Of a stretch of DNA of 64,000 nucleotides, positions 38,756-46,658 are shown piece by piece (positions within the stretch are counted from its first letter, which is position 1; every line of letters starts with the position of its first letter). The position numbers were made by a program, and so were the translations under genes. The DNA comes from Elusimicrobiales bacterium (GTDB lineage: Bacteria; Elusimicrobiota; Elusimicrobia; Elusimicrobiales; UBA9959), in NCBI GenBank assembly GCA_023701245.1, contig JAMPXK010000001.1, positions 64,023 to 128,022 on the forward strand, given 5' to 3'. The notes beneath the pieces were generated by a model. That model searched no databases. It was not told the DNA's origin and worked only from the letters and a program-made list of their open reading frames with translations.

Positions 38756-39229
38756 GTGAAAAGAATAATGCTAAGTGTGTTTTTTTGCGCGGGTTTTGCC
38801 GGCTTGACGTCGGCCGAAGACGCGGTGCCGGCCCCTAAAGCAGAAGAGGCGCAGGTGCAGCCGGCCAACCCGCCTGCCGAAAAAGGCCAGGGCGGGATGA
38901 AGAAAAAAAAGCAGGCCAAGCGCCGCAAGGAGATGCGGGAAGAACGCGGCGAGCGGCAGGAGAACCGCGGCGAACGGCGCGAAGCGCGCGGCGAGGCGCT
39001 GGAACAGAAAGGCGAGAAGCTTCAGGAGCAGGCGGATAAACTGGAAAAGAAGGCCGAAGAGGCCCGTGCCGCCGGCCATGAGAAAGCCGCCGAAAAGCTG
39101 GAGAACAGCGCGGAGCGCAAAGAGCAGCGCGGCGAAGCGCTGGAGAACAAAGGCGAGCGCATGCAGAAGCAGGGGGAGCGCATGCAGGAGCGCGGCGAGC
39201 GTAAGCAGCGCAAGACAAAGGGCAAGTAG
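38756..39229 (+). CDS. Exported highly charged repeat protein
   Basis: GTG start, signal peptide, then degenerate RGExxE/KGEx repeats. Confidence 0.65.
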   Translation: MKRIMLSVFFCAGFAGLTSAEDAVPAPKAEEAQVQPANPPAEKGQGGMKKKKQAKRRKEMREERGERQENRGERREARGEALEQKGEKLQEQADKLEKKAEEARAAGHEKAAEKLENSAERKEQRGEALENKGERMQKQGERMQERGERKQRKTKGK

Positions 39230-39246
39230 TCCTTGTGCGGGTTTCG

Positions 39247-39279
39247 GGGCCCCGGCGTGCCGCGCCGGGGCCTTTTTTT
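39247..39279 (+). terminator. Rho-independent terminator
   Basis: GGCCCCGGCG-tgc-CGCGCCGGGGCC followed by TTTTTTT. Confidence 0.8.
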
Positions 39280-39284
39280 GCCCC

Positions 39285-39313
39285 TTGAAAATACCGGTTC
39301 TGTCTGCTACACT
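39285..39313 (+). promoter_or_regulatory. Promoter of P1 (39402)
   Basis: CCCC-TTGAAA (39285-39290), 17-bp spacer, TACACT (39308-39313). Confidence 0.55.
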
Positions 39314-39327
39314 CTATTAACGGAAGG

Positions 39328-39370
39328 CCTGTTTTTTCAGTTTCCCCGCTGGGGAAAGGTGGAAAACAGG
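39328..39370 (+). promoter_or_regulatory. Structured 5' leader of P1
   Basis: CCTGTTTT (39328-39335)/AAAACAGG (39363-39370) enclosing TTTCCCC-gct-GGGGAAA (39341-39357). Confidence 0.55.
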
Positions 39371-39401
39371 ATTGATTTTTTGCGGGTGACAGGGGGCTGC
39401 T

Positions 39402-40646
39402 ATGGCCGACAATGCTAACAACAGGAAAAAAACGCTTATCATCGGCGTCCTCGCGTTCCTATTCATCGGCGGGGGCATTTTCCTGTTCTTCGTCATACAG
39501 GGCTCCAACGACCTGACGGGGGCCGGCAAGAAAAACGCTTTCACCTACGGCAACGTGGCGCGCGAAGCGGCCACCTCTTTCTTCAAATTCGTCGGGTTCG
39601 ACGACGTGGAATCGATAGCCAAGGAAGGGGACAAGGACAGGCTGCGTTTGAAAGAATACGCCGCGGCCGGCCTATTGGATTCCGCTGACGCGCCGCAGGC
39701 TCCGCAGGAAGATGTGCCGTGGGCGCCCCCGGCGGCTTCGGGCAAACCTTCCGCTCCGGCTAATATCCCCAAAATGAGCGGGGGCGGCACTTCGGGTGTG
39801 GGCGGCATGGGCGGGGGCGGCACCAGGTCTTCCGGCGGCGCTTCGCGTTTCGCTGACGGTTCGGGGGCGGGCAACACCAAGATCTCCGCCAAAGTCCAGG
39901 AGGGGGCGGACGGCGTCAAGGGGACGGGCTCGCTGGCTTCCCTGGCTAAAACTCGGGTAATGCTGGGTGACGGTCTGCGCAGCGGTTCCGCGGCCACGGC
40001 CAAGGGCAAGTGGGATTCCAGTTTCGGTGTGGGGCGCTCCGGCGGCGGCGCCGGCAGCGACCTGGCCTACGCCAAGAGCGGTCTTGTGAACCTGGACAAG
40101 ATCAAGAAAGGCGAGGTGGACAACCTTAAGACCACCGACCCCAAATCCCTTAAGACTCCCGAGGTCGGCGCTCCCAAAAAAGACGAAAAGGCCGATGAGG
40201 CCGACCCTGTGCTGAAAAAGGCCAAGGAAGCCGCCGAGGACGCTATTACCAAGAGCATGGCTTCGTCTATGGCTGGCGCCCTGGGGCAGGGGCTGACCAA
40301 TTCCACCAGCCGCGGCGGGTCCGGGGATAATCCGTCCGCTGGGGGGGTAACCGCGCCCGAGACCGGTTCCTGCCCTGTCGGCGGCGGCGGGGGCGGCGGG
40401 GTGTGCTCTGTTACCTCCGGGCACCAGATCCCTTCTGATTCCAAGGTCAATTACACTCAGGTGGGTAGCACGGCCGAGGGGAAGATTTTCGAGGTTTCTT
40501 ATGCTGGGTCCGGGCCGGGGGTTACCCCCGGTATGAAAGGCACTTCTGTCAACTACACGGACACCTGCATAGTATTGGTGAAGCCGGACGGGACCAGTAA
40601 GATAACAGGCTGGGGCGTTATCAATGAGAGCCCAGTTACCCCATAG
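39402..40646 (+). CDS. P1: Gly-rich single-TM protein of unknown function
   Basis: TM KTLIIGVLAFLFIGGGIFLFFVIQG then long low-complexity region. Confidence 0.75.
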   Translation: MADNANNRKKTLIIGVLAFLFIGGGIFLFFVIQGSNDLTGAGKKNAFTYGNVAREAATSFFKFVGFDDVESIAKEGDKDRLRLKEYAAAGLLDSADAPQAPQEDVPWAPPAASGKPSAPANIPKMSGGGTSGVGGMGGGGTRSSGGASRFADGSGAGNTKISAKVQEGADGVKGTGSLASLAKTRVMLGDGLRSGSAATAKGKWDSSFGVGRSGGGAGSDLAYAKSGLVNLDKIKKGEVDNLKTTDPKSLKTPEVGAPKKDEKADEADPVLKKAKEAAEDAITKSMASSMAGALGQGLTNSTSRGGSGDNPSAGGVTAPETGSCPVGGGGGGGVCSVTSGHQIPSDSKVNYTQVGSTAEGKIFEVSYAGSGPGVTPGMKGTSVNYTDTCIVLVKPDGTSKITGWGVINESPVTP

Positions 40647-40654
40647 CAAGGCCC

Positions 40655-40683
40655 TTGACAAGTCAAGGTTCGTCTGCTATAAC
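40655..40683 (+). promoter_or_regulatory. Promoter of P2 (40784)
   Basis: TTGACA (40655-40660), 17-bp spacer, TATAAC (40678-40683); palindrome CCTTGACaaGTCAAGG over the -35. Confidence 0.65.
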
Positions 40684-40704
40684 ATTGTTGTAAAAATAAC
40701 TTTG

Positions 40705-40740
40705 CCTTGAACGCCCCGGGTGGCTGTGTCAAGGAAAGTT
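40705..40740 (+). promoter_or_regulatory. Structured 5' leader of P2
   Basis: CCTTGA (40705-40710)/TCAAGG (40729-40734), followed by AAAGTT shared with the P5 leader. Confidence 0.55.
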
Positions 40741-40783
40741 CAGGTTCTATTTTGCGGCGTAACCAGGGAAAACAGGCGGGCAT

Positions 40784-41728
40784 ATGATAAAATTCCAGAC
40801 CAAAAAGAGCAAGACCACCCAGTACGTCATAGGCGCTGTGGTGGCCATCATCATACTCGGCCTGTGGGTTTCCCTGCCCCTGATGAACGGTTCTTCCCTG
40901 GACTCTTCCGTTTCGGCCGGTAATCCCTTCCGCTCCAAAGTCGCGGACATTTCTTCGCTCGGCAGCGATATCCCCTCCGAGGGCGGCGCCCCCGGTTCTC
41001 CCCTTAGCGGCGAAATGATAAACAATCCCGCCACCTCCGGCGAGGACATTGCCTCTTCGCTTTTCCAGTCCGGTTTGGTGGGAGAGGAACCCCTGACGGA
41101 GACCGCGGCTGCGGACTCCGCTATCGCCCCGGCCCCGCCGCCCCCGTCCTCTTCGGCCGGCGCCCCCATGCCCGCCGCCCCCGGCGGCAAACTGAGCGCG
41201 GTGGCCTCTATTACCGCAGGCAACTCCAATTCCATGACGGCTGGCGGCATACATAATAAATTCTTTGGCGCCGGCGGCCAGAAAGCCGAATTCGCGCCGT
41301 CCACCGGTCCCGATCTCAAGAAGCTCGCGGCCGCGGATACCAAGAAAACCGCCCTGATGGCCATGCTCAACAGCACCGCAGAAAAAAGCCAGCTGGCGGC
41401 CAAGACCGGCAGCATGGACGCGGCCAAGGGCGGGGCTTCGGCCGCTTTCACCAATTCCGCCAAGGCGGGGGCCTCGGACCTTAATGATAGGCTGGAGAGC
41501 CAGGCTTCTTCCTCCGGGTTGCAGCTCGGGCAGACCGCGCAGGACCTGAAGAAGAGCGATCCCAATATCAACAAGCATAAAGTTAATATTCCGGAACCCA
41601 AGCCCGTAAAGGACGATAAGAGCGATGAGGAATTCAAGAAGATGCTTGTACAGATGATATTCCAGAGCGTCATAGGCCCTATGTTCGGCGCTATGGCCAA
41701 CAGCATGTTCACTACCCCCGGCAAATAA
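40784..41728 (+). CDS. P2: low-complexity single-TM protein of unknown function
   Basis: TM TTQYVIGAVVAIIILGLWVSLPLM; C-terminal amphipathic block SDEEFKKMLVQMIFQSVIGPMFGAMANSMF. Confidence 0.75.
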   Translation: MIKFQTKKSKTTQYVIGAVVAIIILGLWVSLPLMNGSSLDSSVSAGNPFRSKVADISSLGSDIPSEGGAPGSPLSGEMINNPATSGEDIASSLFQSGLVGEEPLTETAAADSAIAPAPPPPSSSAGAPMPAAPGGKLSAVASITAGNSNSMTAGGIHNKFFGAGGQKAEFAPSTGPDLKKLAAADTKKTALMAMLNSTAEKSQLAAKTGSMDAAKGGASAAFTNSAKAGASDLNDRLESQASSSGLQLGQTAQDLKKSDPNINKHKVNIPEPKPVKDDKSDEEFKKMLVQMIFQSVIGPMFGAMANSMFTTPGK

Positions 41729-41748
41729 GGATAATTTCGGAGGATTTT

Positions 41749-43428
41749 ATGAACGACTATAACGAGAAGAAAGAGAAAAAAGGCGGTTTCTGGTCGGCCT
41801 TGTCCGGCCTGTTCCGTGGCGGTTCCGGGGCGGGCGGCGCGTCCGGTTTCGGCGGAGCTGGCGCCGGGGCGGGCGGCATAGGCGGCGCGGCGCGGGGCCT
41901 TAGCGGCCTTGCCGGGCTTTTCTCCACCAAGGCCGGTATGGTGGGCATGGTGCTGGGCGGCGCTACCATAGCGGCAGGGGTCGGCGTCATCTATAACTTC
42001 ATAGGCCCCTCCTCCAATTCGGCTTATTCTCCGGATCTTTTTCAGAATAGTTACTACGAGGAAGAGGCCTCCAAGGCCGGCAGGGAGCGCGCCATGGCCC
42101 GCGAAGGCGCTTCCGCTTCCACCCTGGACATGTTCCGCGAGCAGGCGAAAAAGGACGGCATAGGGCTTGAGGGCGATGCCTCCACTGGCCAGGCCCCTGA
42201 TCCTAACGCCGAAGTTCCCGGCGCCTCCGCCGACGCGGCCGCCCCAGAAGCTCCCGCCGGCGTTCCAGGGGATAACATGCCCAGGCTGCAGTCCGCGGCC
42301 GGGTTCGGCTCCAAAGGCGGCGGTGGCGGCGGCAACAGCTTTATCCCGCGCATGCAGGGCGGCGGCGGCATGTCCGGAGGCATAGGCAGCCAGTTCTCTT
42401 CGGTTTACCGCCCGCCGGCCAAAGCGCTGGGCAAGACTTCCGGTATGTCCGCGGCGGCGGCCCGTGTAAAGGGCTCTCCGAAGTATGCGGTGCCTAATTT
42501 CAACAAGAAGGGCGCTTTCGGTCAGGCTAAATTCGCCAAGAACATGGGCAACCAGGCCAGGTACGGCAGCGACGTCGGCGCTAAAGGCCAGGCCGGGGTT
42601 CCTTTTGATACCGCCCAGCAGGCGGGCACCGGCGATGTGGGCACCCCCGCTACCGGTTCCGGCCTGGGCGGCGCAGGCGTTTCCAACGGCGCCAACCTGC
42701 GCGGCAACGATCCCAGCCTCAATAACAACGAAGTCACGCCTCCCAAGGTGCCGGATCCTGTGGACGTTTCTCCCTGGAAGGCCTGGACCGACAGGGCCAT
42801 GTACGCCATGCTGGCGGCAACCGTCCTGATCCTTCTGACCAAGGTGCTGGCCAACTTCGCCAAGGGCGTGCCCTGGATGTATATGGCAGCCATGGTTACC
42901 GCGTATGCCGCTATGGCCGCCGCGGCCCTGGTAATAGTGTCCGGCATGATGCTGATGAGCAAGTACGGCCAGAAATGGCAGGGCGCCATGTACCTGGTGG
43001 CTGGCGCCATGCTGATGTGGCAGGCCTATCAGGCTTTGGCCGGGGTTGGTGAGGCCGCGACAAAAGCCGGGGCTAACCTGGGTTCTATGGGCAAGGCCTG
43101 TCCCGGGTATAATGCCTCCACTGCCTTCGGCAACAGTATGTCGGCTCCTGGAGCTTCAATGGAAACCATGGGGAACAGCGGCTGGACCACCGGCAGCGGG
43201 GCCGAAGCCACGATAACCCCTCCGGAAGGGGTCAATACTATCGCGGGCAGCAACGGGGCTACCGGCTATGCCGTCCCCAATGCCACCGCCGGCGGAGGGA
43301 CTATCTATTCTGGCGGACCCGGCAGCACGGCTACTACCGTGACTCCACAGGGCAATGTGCTGGCGCCTGGTGGGCAGCCTAGCGGTTTGAATTATAATTT
43401 CGGCAACAACACAATGACCAATCCGTAG
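41749..43428 (+). CDS. P3: Gly-rich protein with N-terminal TM and C-terminal multi-TM block
   Basis: SSNSAYS...TLDMFREQ; KKGAFGQAKFAK; DVSPWKAWTDRAMYAMLAATVLILL; paralogous to P4. Confidence 0.75.
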   Translation: MNDYNEKKEKKGGFWSALSGLFRGGSGAGGASGFGGAGAGAGGIGGAARGLSGLAGLFSTKAGMVGMVLGGATIAAGVGVIYNFIGPSSNSAYSPDLFQNSYYEEEASKAGRERAMAREGASASTLDMFREQAKKDGIGLEGDASTGQAPDPNAEVPGASADAAAPEAPAGVPGDNMPRLQSAAGFGSKGGGGGGNSFIPRMQGGGGMSGGIGSQFSSVYRPPAKALGKTSGMSAAAARVKGSPKYAVPNFNKKGAFGQAKFAKNMGNQARYGSDVGAKGQAGVPFDTAQQAGTGDVGTPATGSGLGGAGVSNGANLRGNDPSLNNNEVTPPKVPDPVDVSPWKAWTDRAMYAMLAATVLILLTKVLANFAKGVPWMYMAAMVTAYAAMAAAALVIVSGMMLMSKYGQKWQGAMYLVAGAMLMWQAYQALAGVGEAATKAGANLGSMGKACPGYNASTAFGNSMSAPGASMETMGNSGWTTGSGAEATITPPEGVNTIAGSNGATGYAVPNATAGGGTIYSGGPGSTATTVTPQGNVLAPGGQPSGLNYNFGNNTMTNP

Positions 43429-43544
43429 GGGACTGTCTACAATGCTTCCACGGGTTCGGTTGTGCGTACTGCGGGTGCCGGGTCGATATGATCCTGTGCG
43501 TGTGTTGTGAGTAATGTTTTAGCGAGGGTTTTGCTGGAGGCGTT

Positions 43545-45023
43545 ATGAACGACAATCTGCCTGATATAAACTTTAAGGAAAAGAAAGAGAAGAAGAAGGG
43601 CATAATAGGCTGGCTGCGCGGCAAGTTCGGCGCGGGCTCGCGCGGCGGCGCCATGGGCGAAGCCGGGCTTATGAACCCTTCCGCCATGAACGTGGGCCGG
43701 GCCATCGGGGCGGGCAAGTTCGGCGCCTCCGGCGGACTGGCCGGCCTGCTGGCCGGTAAGGCCGGGATACTGGCCACCATAGCCGCGGTGGCGGTGGCCA
43801 GCGGCGTTTACCTGGCCAACCAGGCGCCTGCGCCCTCCGGCAGCAACAGCGCTTTCAGCGGCGGCAAGGTGCAGGACAATTATGTGCCTGCCATCCTGCG
43901 CAGCCAGGCCGCCAACCAGGGGTCCTCGCTGGACATGTTCAAAGATACCAACAAGAACGCCGGCCTGGCCATGGAAGAGGACCCTTCCAAGAAGAACCAG
44001 GGCAAGCCCGGGGAAGGGGATCCCGCGGCGGCCGGTGAGGGGGAGGCGCAGCCGGAGCAGCCCGCGGCGCCCGACCAGAACAACATGGCCCAGGACATGA
44101 TGGGTAAGCTGCAGGGCGGCGATATAGGGTCCCTCTCCAGTTCCCTTGGCGGCGGTTCCAATAAGTTCTCCGCCATGGGCGGCTTCGGCAACAAGTTCAA
44201 CCAGGGCCAGGTGGGCGCCAAGACCGGCCTCAGTTCCAATATAGGCTCCGGTTTCCAGGGCCTGCCCAAGTTCGACGCCCGCAAGGGTAAGATGACGGCG
44301 ATGAAGGCCTCCTCCAAGCCCATCTTCTCCAAGAGCGGCGCCGGCAAGAAGGGGAAATTCGGCACCGGGGCTTTCGGCCAGGCCAAAGGCCTGCGCAGCA
44401 CGCAGAAATCTTATACCGGCAACCAGATAGACCCTATGGCCGGCACGCAGAACGCTGCCTGGACCGGCAGTACGCCCGAAGGCAGCACCAGCGGCGGCAC
44501 CGGTCTTAACGACGGCGGCGCCGGCATCATGTCTTCGCCTTCGCTCGACAACTCCGGCAGCGGCGGAGGCGGCGGCGGCGCAGGCGTCCCGGAAGAGCCC
44601 GCGGTGCCTGAGGCTCCGGCTCCCACCGACGTGAGCCCCTGGGCCAGCGCGGTGTCGATGGCGATGATGATGATAATGATCTCCTGCGTGCTGTCCGCCA
44701 TCGGTTCCTACCTCATATCCATAGGTTCCAAGACCGCAGCGGCCGTCTCGTTGGGTCTGTTCCTCTACTGGGCGGGCATGGCGTTGTGTATTGTCGCCGC
44801 CATGCTGGCCGCTTTCGCCATCTATCAGGCCATCACGATCATGACACAGCATGGGCAGGCCATGCTGGGTACCGTTTATCTGTTGGGCGGCGCCGCAGCC
44901 ATGGCGGCGGCCTATTTCGCCATGACAGGTACCACGCCTGGCAATCCCAGCGGTACCGCGATGGTCCTTGCCGCTGCCGGCGGCGTGCTCTCCATGATAG
45001 GGAGCATGCTTGGCGGCAAGTAG
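43545..45023 (+). CDS. P4: Gly-rich protein with N-terminal TM and C-terminal multi-TM block
   Basis: GSNSAFS...SSLDMFKDT; GTGAFGQAKGL; DVSPWASAVSMAMMMIMISCVL. Confidence 0.75.
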   Translation: MNDNLPDINFKEKKEKKKGIIGWLRGKFGAGSRGGAMGEAGLMNPSAMNVGRAIGAGKFGASGGLAGLLAGKAGILATIAAVAVASGVYLANQAPAPSGSNSAFSGGKVQDNYVPAILRSQAANQGSSLDMFKDTNKNAGLAMEEDPSKKNQGKPGEGDPAAAGEGEAQPEQPAAPDQNNMAQDMMGKLQGGDIGSLSSSLGGGSNKFSAMGGFGNKFNQGQVGAKTGLSSNIGSGFQGLPKFDARKGKMTAMKASSKPIFSKSGAGKKGKFGTGAFGQAKGLRSTQKSYTGNQIDPMAGTQNAAWTGSTPEGSTSGGTGLNDGGAGIMSSPSLDNSGSGGGGGGAGVPEEPAVPEAPAPTDVSPWASAVSMAMMMIMISCVLSAIGSYLISIGSKTAAAVSLGLFLYWAGMALCIVAAMLAAFAIYQAITIMTQHGQAMLGTVYLLGGAAAMAAAYFAMTGTTPGNPSGTAMVLAAAGGVLSMIGSMLGGK

Positions 45024-45040
45024 GCGTTTTTCCGCCTGTG

Positions 45041-45083
45041 CCCTGCCTCCCCGCGGTGTGTCTGCGGGGGGGCAGGGTTTTCT
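45041..45083 (+). terminator. Rho-independent terminator after P4
   Basis: CCCTGCCTCCCCGCGG-tgtgt-CTGCGGGGGGGCAGGG then TTTTCTTTT. Confidence 0.8.
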
Positions 45084-45110
45084 TTTGATGCTTTTTGTCC
45101 GCCACGCGAT

Positions 45111-46487
45111 ATGAAAGTAGCTTTCATACGGCCGCCTTTCCCTCCGCCGCACTGGCTTATAGGGCTGATCCGGGACCACGATTTCCCTCTCGGGATAGGG
45201 TACCTGGCTGCCGTGCTGTCGCGCGCGGGCAACGAGGTCAGGGTCTTCGACCCGGAGGCCGTCTCCCAGCCGTTGGAAAAAATGTGGGCCGAGCTCGAGA
45301 AGTTCAAACCGGACCTCGTCGGGATAACTACCGTTACGCCCAGGTTCGAGGTGGCGGTCAAGCTGGCCAGGGAAGCCAAAAGACGTCTTAAATGTCTCGT
45401 GATAATGGGGGGGCCTCATGCCACCGCCCTGCCCCGCTCCACCCTGTTGGCCGCGAGATGTCTCGACGCGGTGATCATGGGAGAGGCCGAGTCTTCGATG
45501 CTGGCCGTCGCCGCGGGATTCAACGCCGGGGGCAAGGTGGATTTTAACCGGATACCGGGTGCGGCGTTCTTCGAGAACTGGAATTACAGGGAGATCCCCC
45601 GGCCCGAGTTCATACAGGACCTGGATGCCATCCCCTATCCGCAGCGCGACTTCGTTCACCTCAGGGCCTACAACAGGAACCGCGTCATGTTCGGGGGGGT
45701 AAGGTGCGCCACTGTAATGTCCAGCCGGGGTTGCCCTGGGCGCTGCACCTTCTGCGCCAACATCTGCACCGGCAGGAAGCTGCGCCTGCGCGGGCCCGAG
45801 AATTTCGTCGGGGAGATGGAATTCCTCTCGAAGGACCACGGGGTAAAATATTTCCAGATCTACGACGACTGCTTTACCGCGGACCCGAAGCACGTGGAGG
45901 CCGTCTGCGACCTGATACTTTCCAGGGGCCTCAGGATCCGGTGGGGGGCCTTCGGCCGCGTTAACACGGTGCAGGACGAGCGGCTGCTGCGCAAGATGAA
46001 ACGTGCCGGCTGCATGCATATGCTCCTGGGGATAGAATCGGGCAACCAGCGTATCTTGAATCTGATGCGCAAGGGAACGACCCTGGAGGCGGCCGAGAAG
46101 AGCTGCACCCTGCTTCGCAAATGCGGGATATCCTATTCCAACTCCTTCATGCTTGGATGCGAAGGGGAAACGCTGGAAACGGCCAGGGACACGATAGTTT
46201 TCGCGGAAAAATTAGGCTCCGAAATGTTCAATTTCGTCATACTTATCCCGTTTCCCGGCACCGAGCTGTTCGAGAAGTACTACAAGGATTTTGACAGCCC
46301 TGACACGGACTGGGAGAATTGGTGCTCCCAGGAGGACAATAGGCCGTATCCCATGCGTCATACCTCACTGACGATGGAGCAGCTGATCTCCCTTCAGATG
46401 GAGGCGGGGCTTAGGTATACGCGCAGCCCGGTAAGGTTCATGCGGGCCATGCGTTTCGGGCTGCGGGAACTGGGACTGGCACTATGA
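45111..46487 (+). CDS. B12-binding-domain radical SAM protein
   Basis: N-terminal B12-binding-like domain; CPGRCTFC (CxxxCxxC); MHMLLGIESGNQRILNLMRKGTT. Confidence 0.9.
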   Translation: MKVAFIRPPFPPPHWLIGLIRDHDFPLGIGYLAAVLSRAGNEVRVFDPEAVSQPLEKMWAELEKFKPDLVGITTVTPRFEVAVKLAREAKRRLKCLVIMGGPHATALPRSTLLAARCLDAVIMGEAESSMLAVAAGFNAGGKVDFNRIPGAAFFENWNYREIPRPEFIQDLDAIPYPQRDFVHLRAYNRNRVMFGGVRCATVMSSRGCPGRCTFCANICTGRKLRLRGPENFVGEMEFLSKDHGVKYFQIYDDCFTADPKHVEAVCDLILSRGLRIRWGAFGRVNTVQDERLLRKMKRAGCMHMLLGIESGNQRILNLMRKGTTLEAAEKSCTLLRKCGISYSNSFMLGCEGETLETARDTIVFAEKLGSEMFNFVILIPFPGTELFEKYYKDFDSPDTDWENWCSQEDNRPYPMRHTSLTMEQLISLQMEAGLRYTRSPVRFMRAMRFGLRELGLAL

Positions 46488-46499
46488 CGCGTGTGCCCC

Positions 46500-46528
46500 T
46501 TGACATGTCAATGTTCTTATGATATAAT
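46500..46528 (+). promoter_or_regulatory. Promoter of P5 (46659)
   Basis: TTGACA (46500-46505), 17-bp spacer, TATAAT (46523-46528); palindrome TTGACATGTCAA over the -35. Confidence 0.7.
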
Positions 46529-46548
46529 ATAGATAATAATAGGCTTCG

Positions 46549-46583
46549 CCCTGAACCTTTTAAAAATCGTGTCAGGGAAAGTT
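46549..46583 (+). promoter_or_regulatory. Structured 5' leader of P5
   Basis: CCCTGA (46549-46554)/TCAGGG (46572-46577) followed by AAAGTT. Confidence 0.55.
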
Positions 46584-46658
46584 GTAGTTTTGTCTTTATA
46601 ATTTTTGGCGAAACTCGCGGTGTAGCGGTTCCTCGGCCCCGGCGGACGGGAGGAGAAT

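Noticed and set aside
40690-40784. P2/P5 leader as a known preQ1, c-di-GMP or other riboswitch class
   Set aside because: I could not match consensus sequences of known classes by eye; left as an unassigned structured leader pending an Rfam/Infernal search.
43437-46019. 860-aa minus-strand ORF antisense to P4 and the radical SAM gene
   Set aside because: Spans two well-supported + strand genes and the P4 terminator; composition is that of a frame-shadow ORF.
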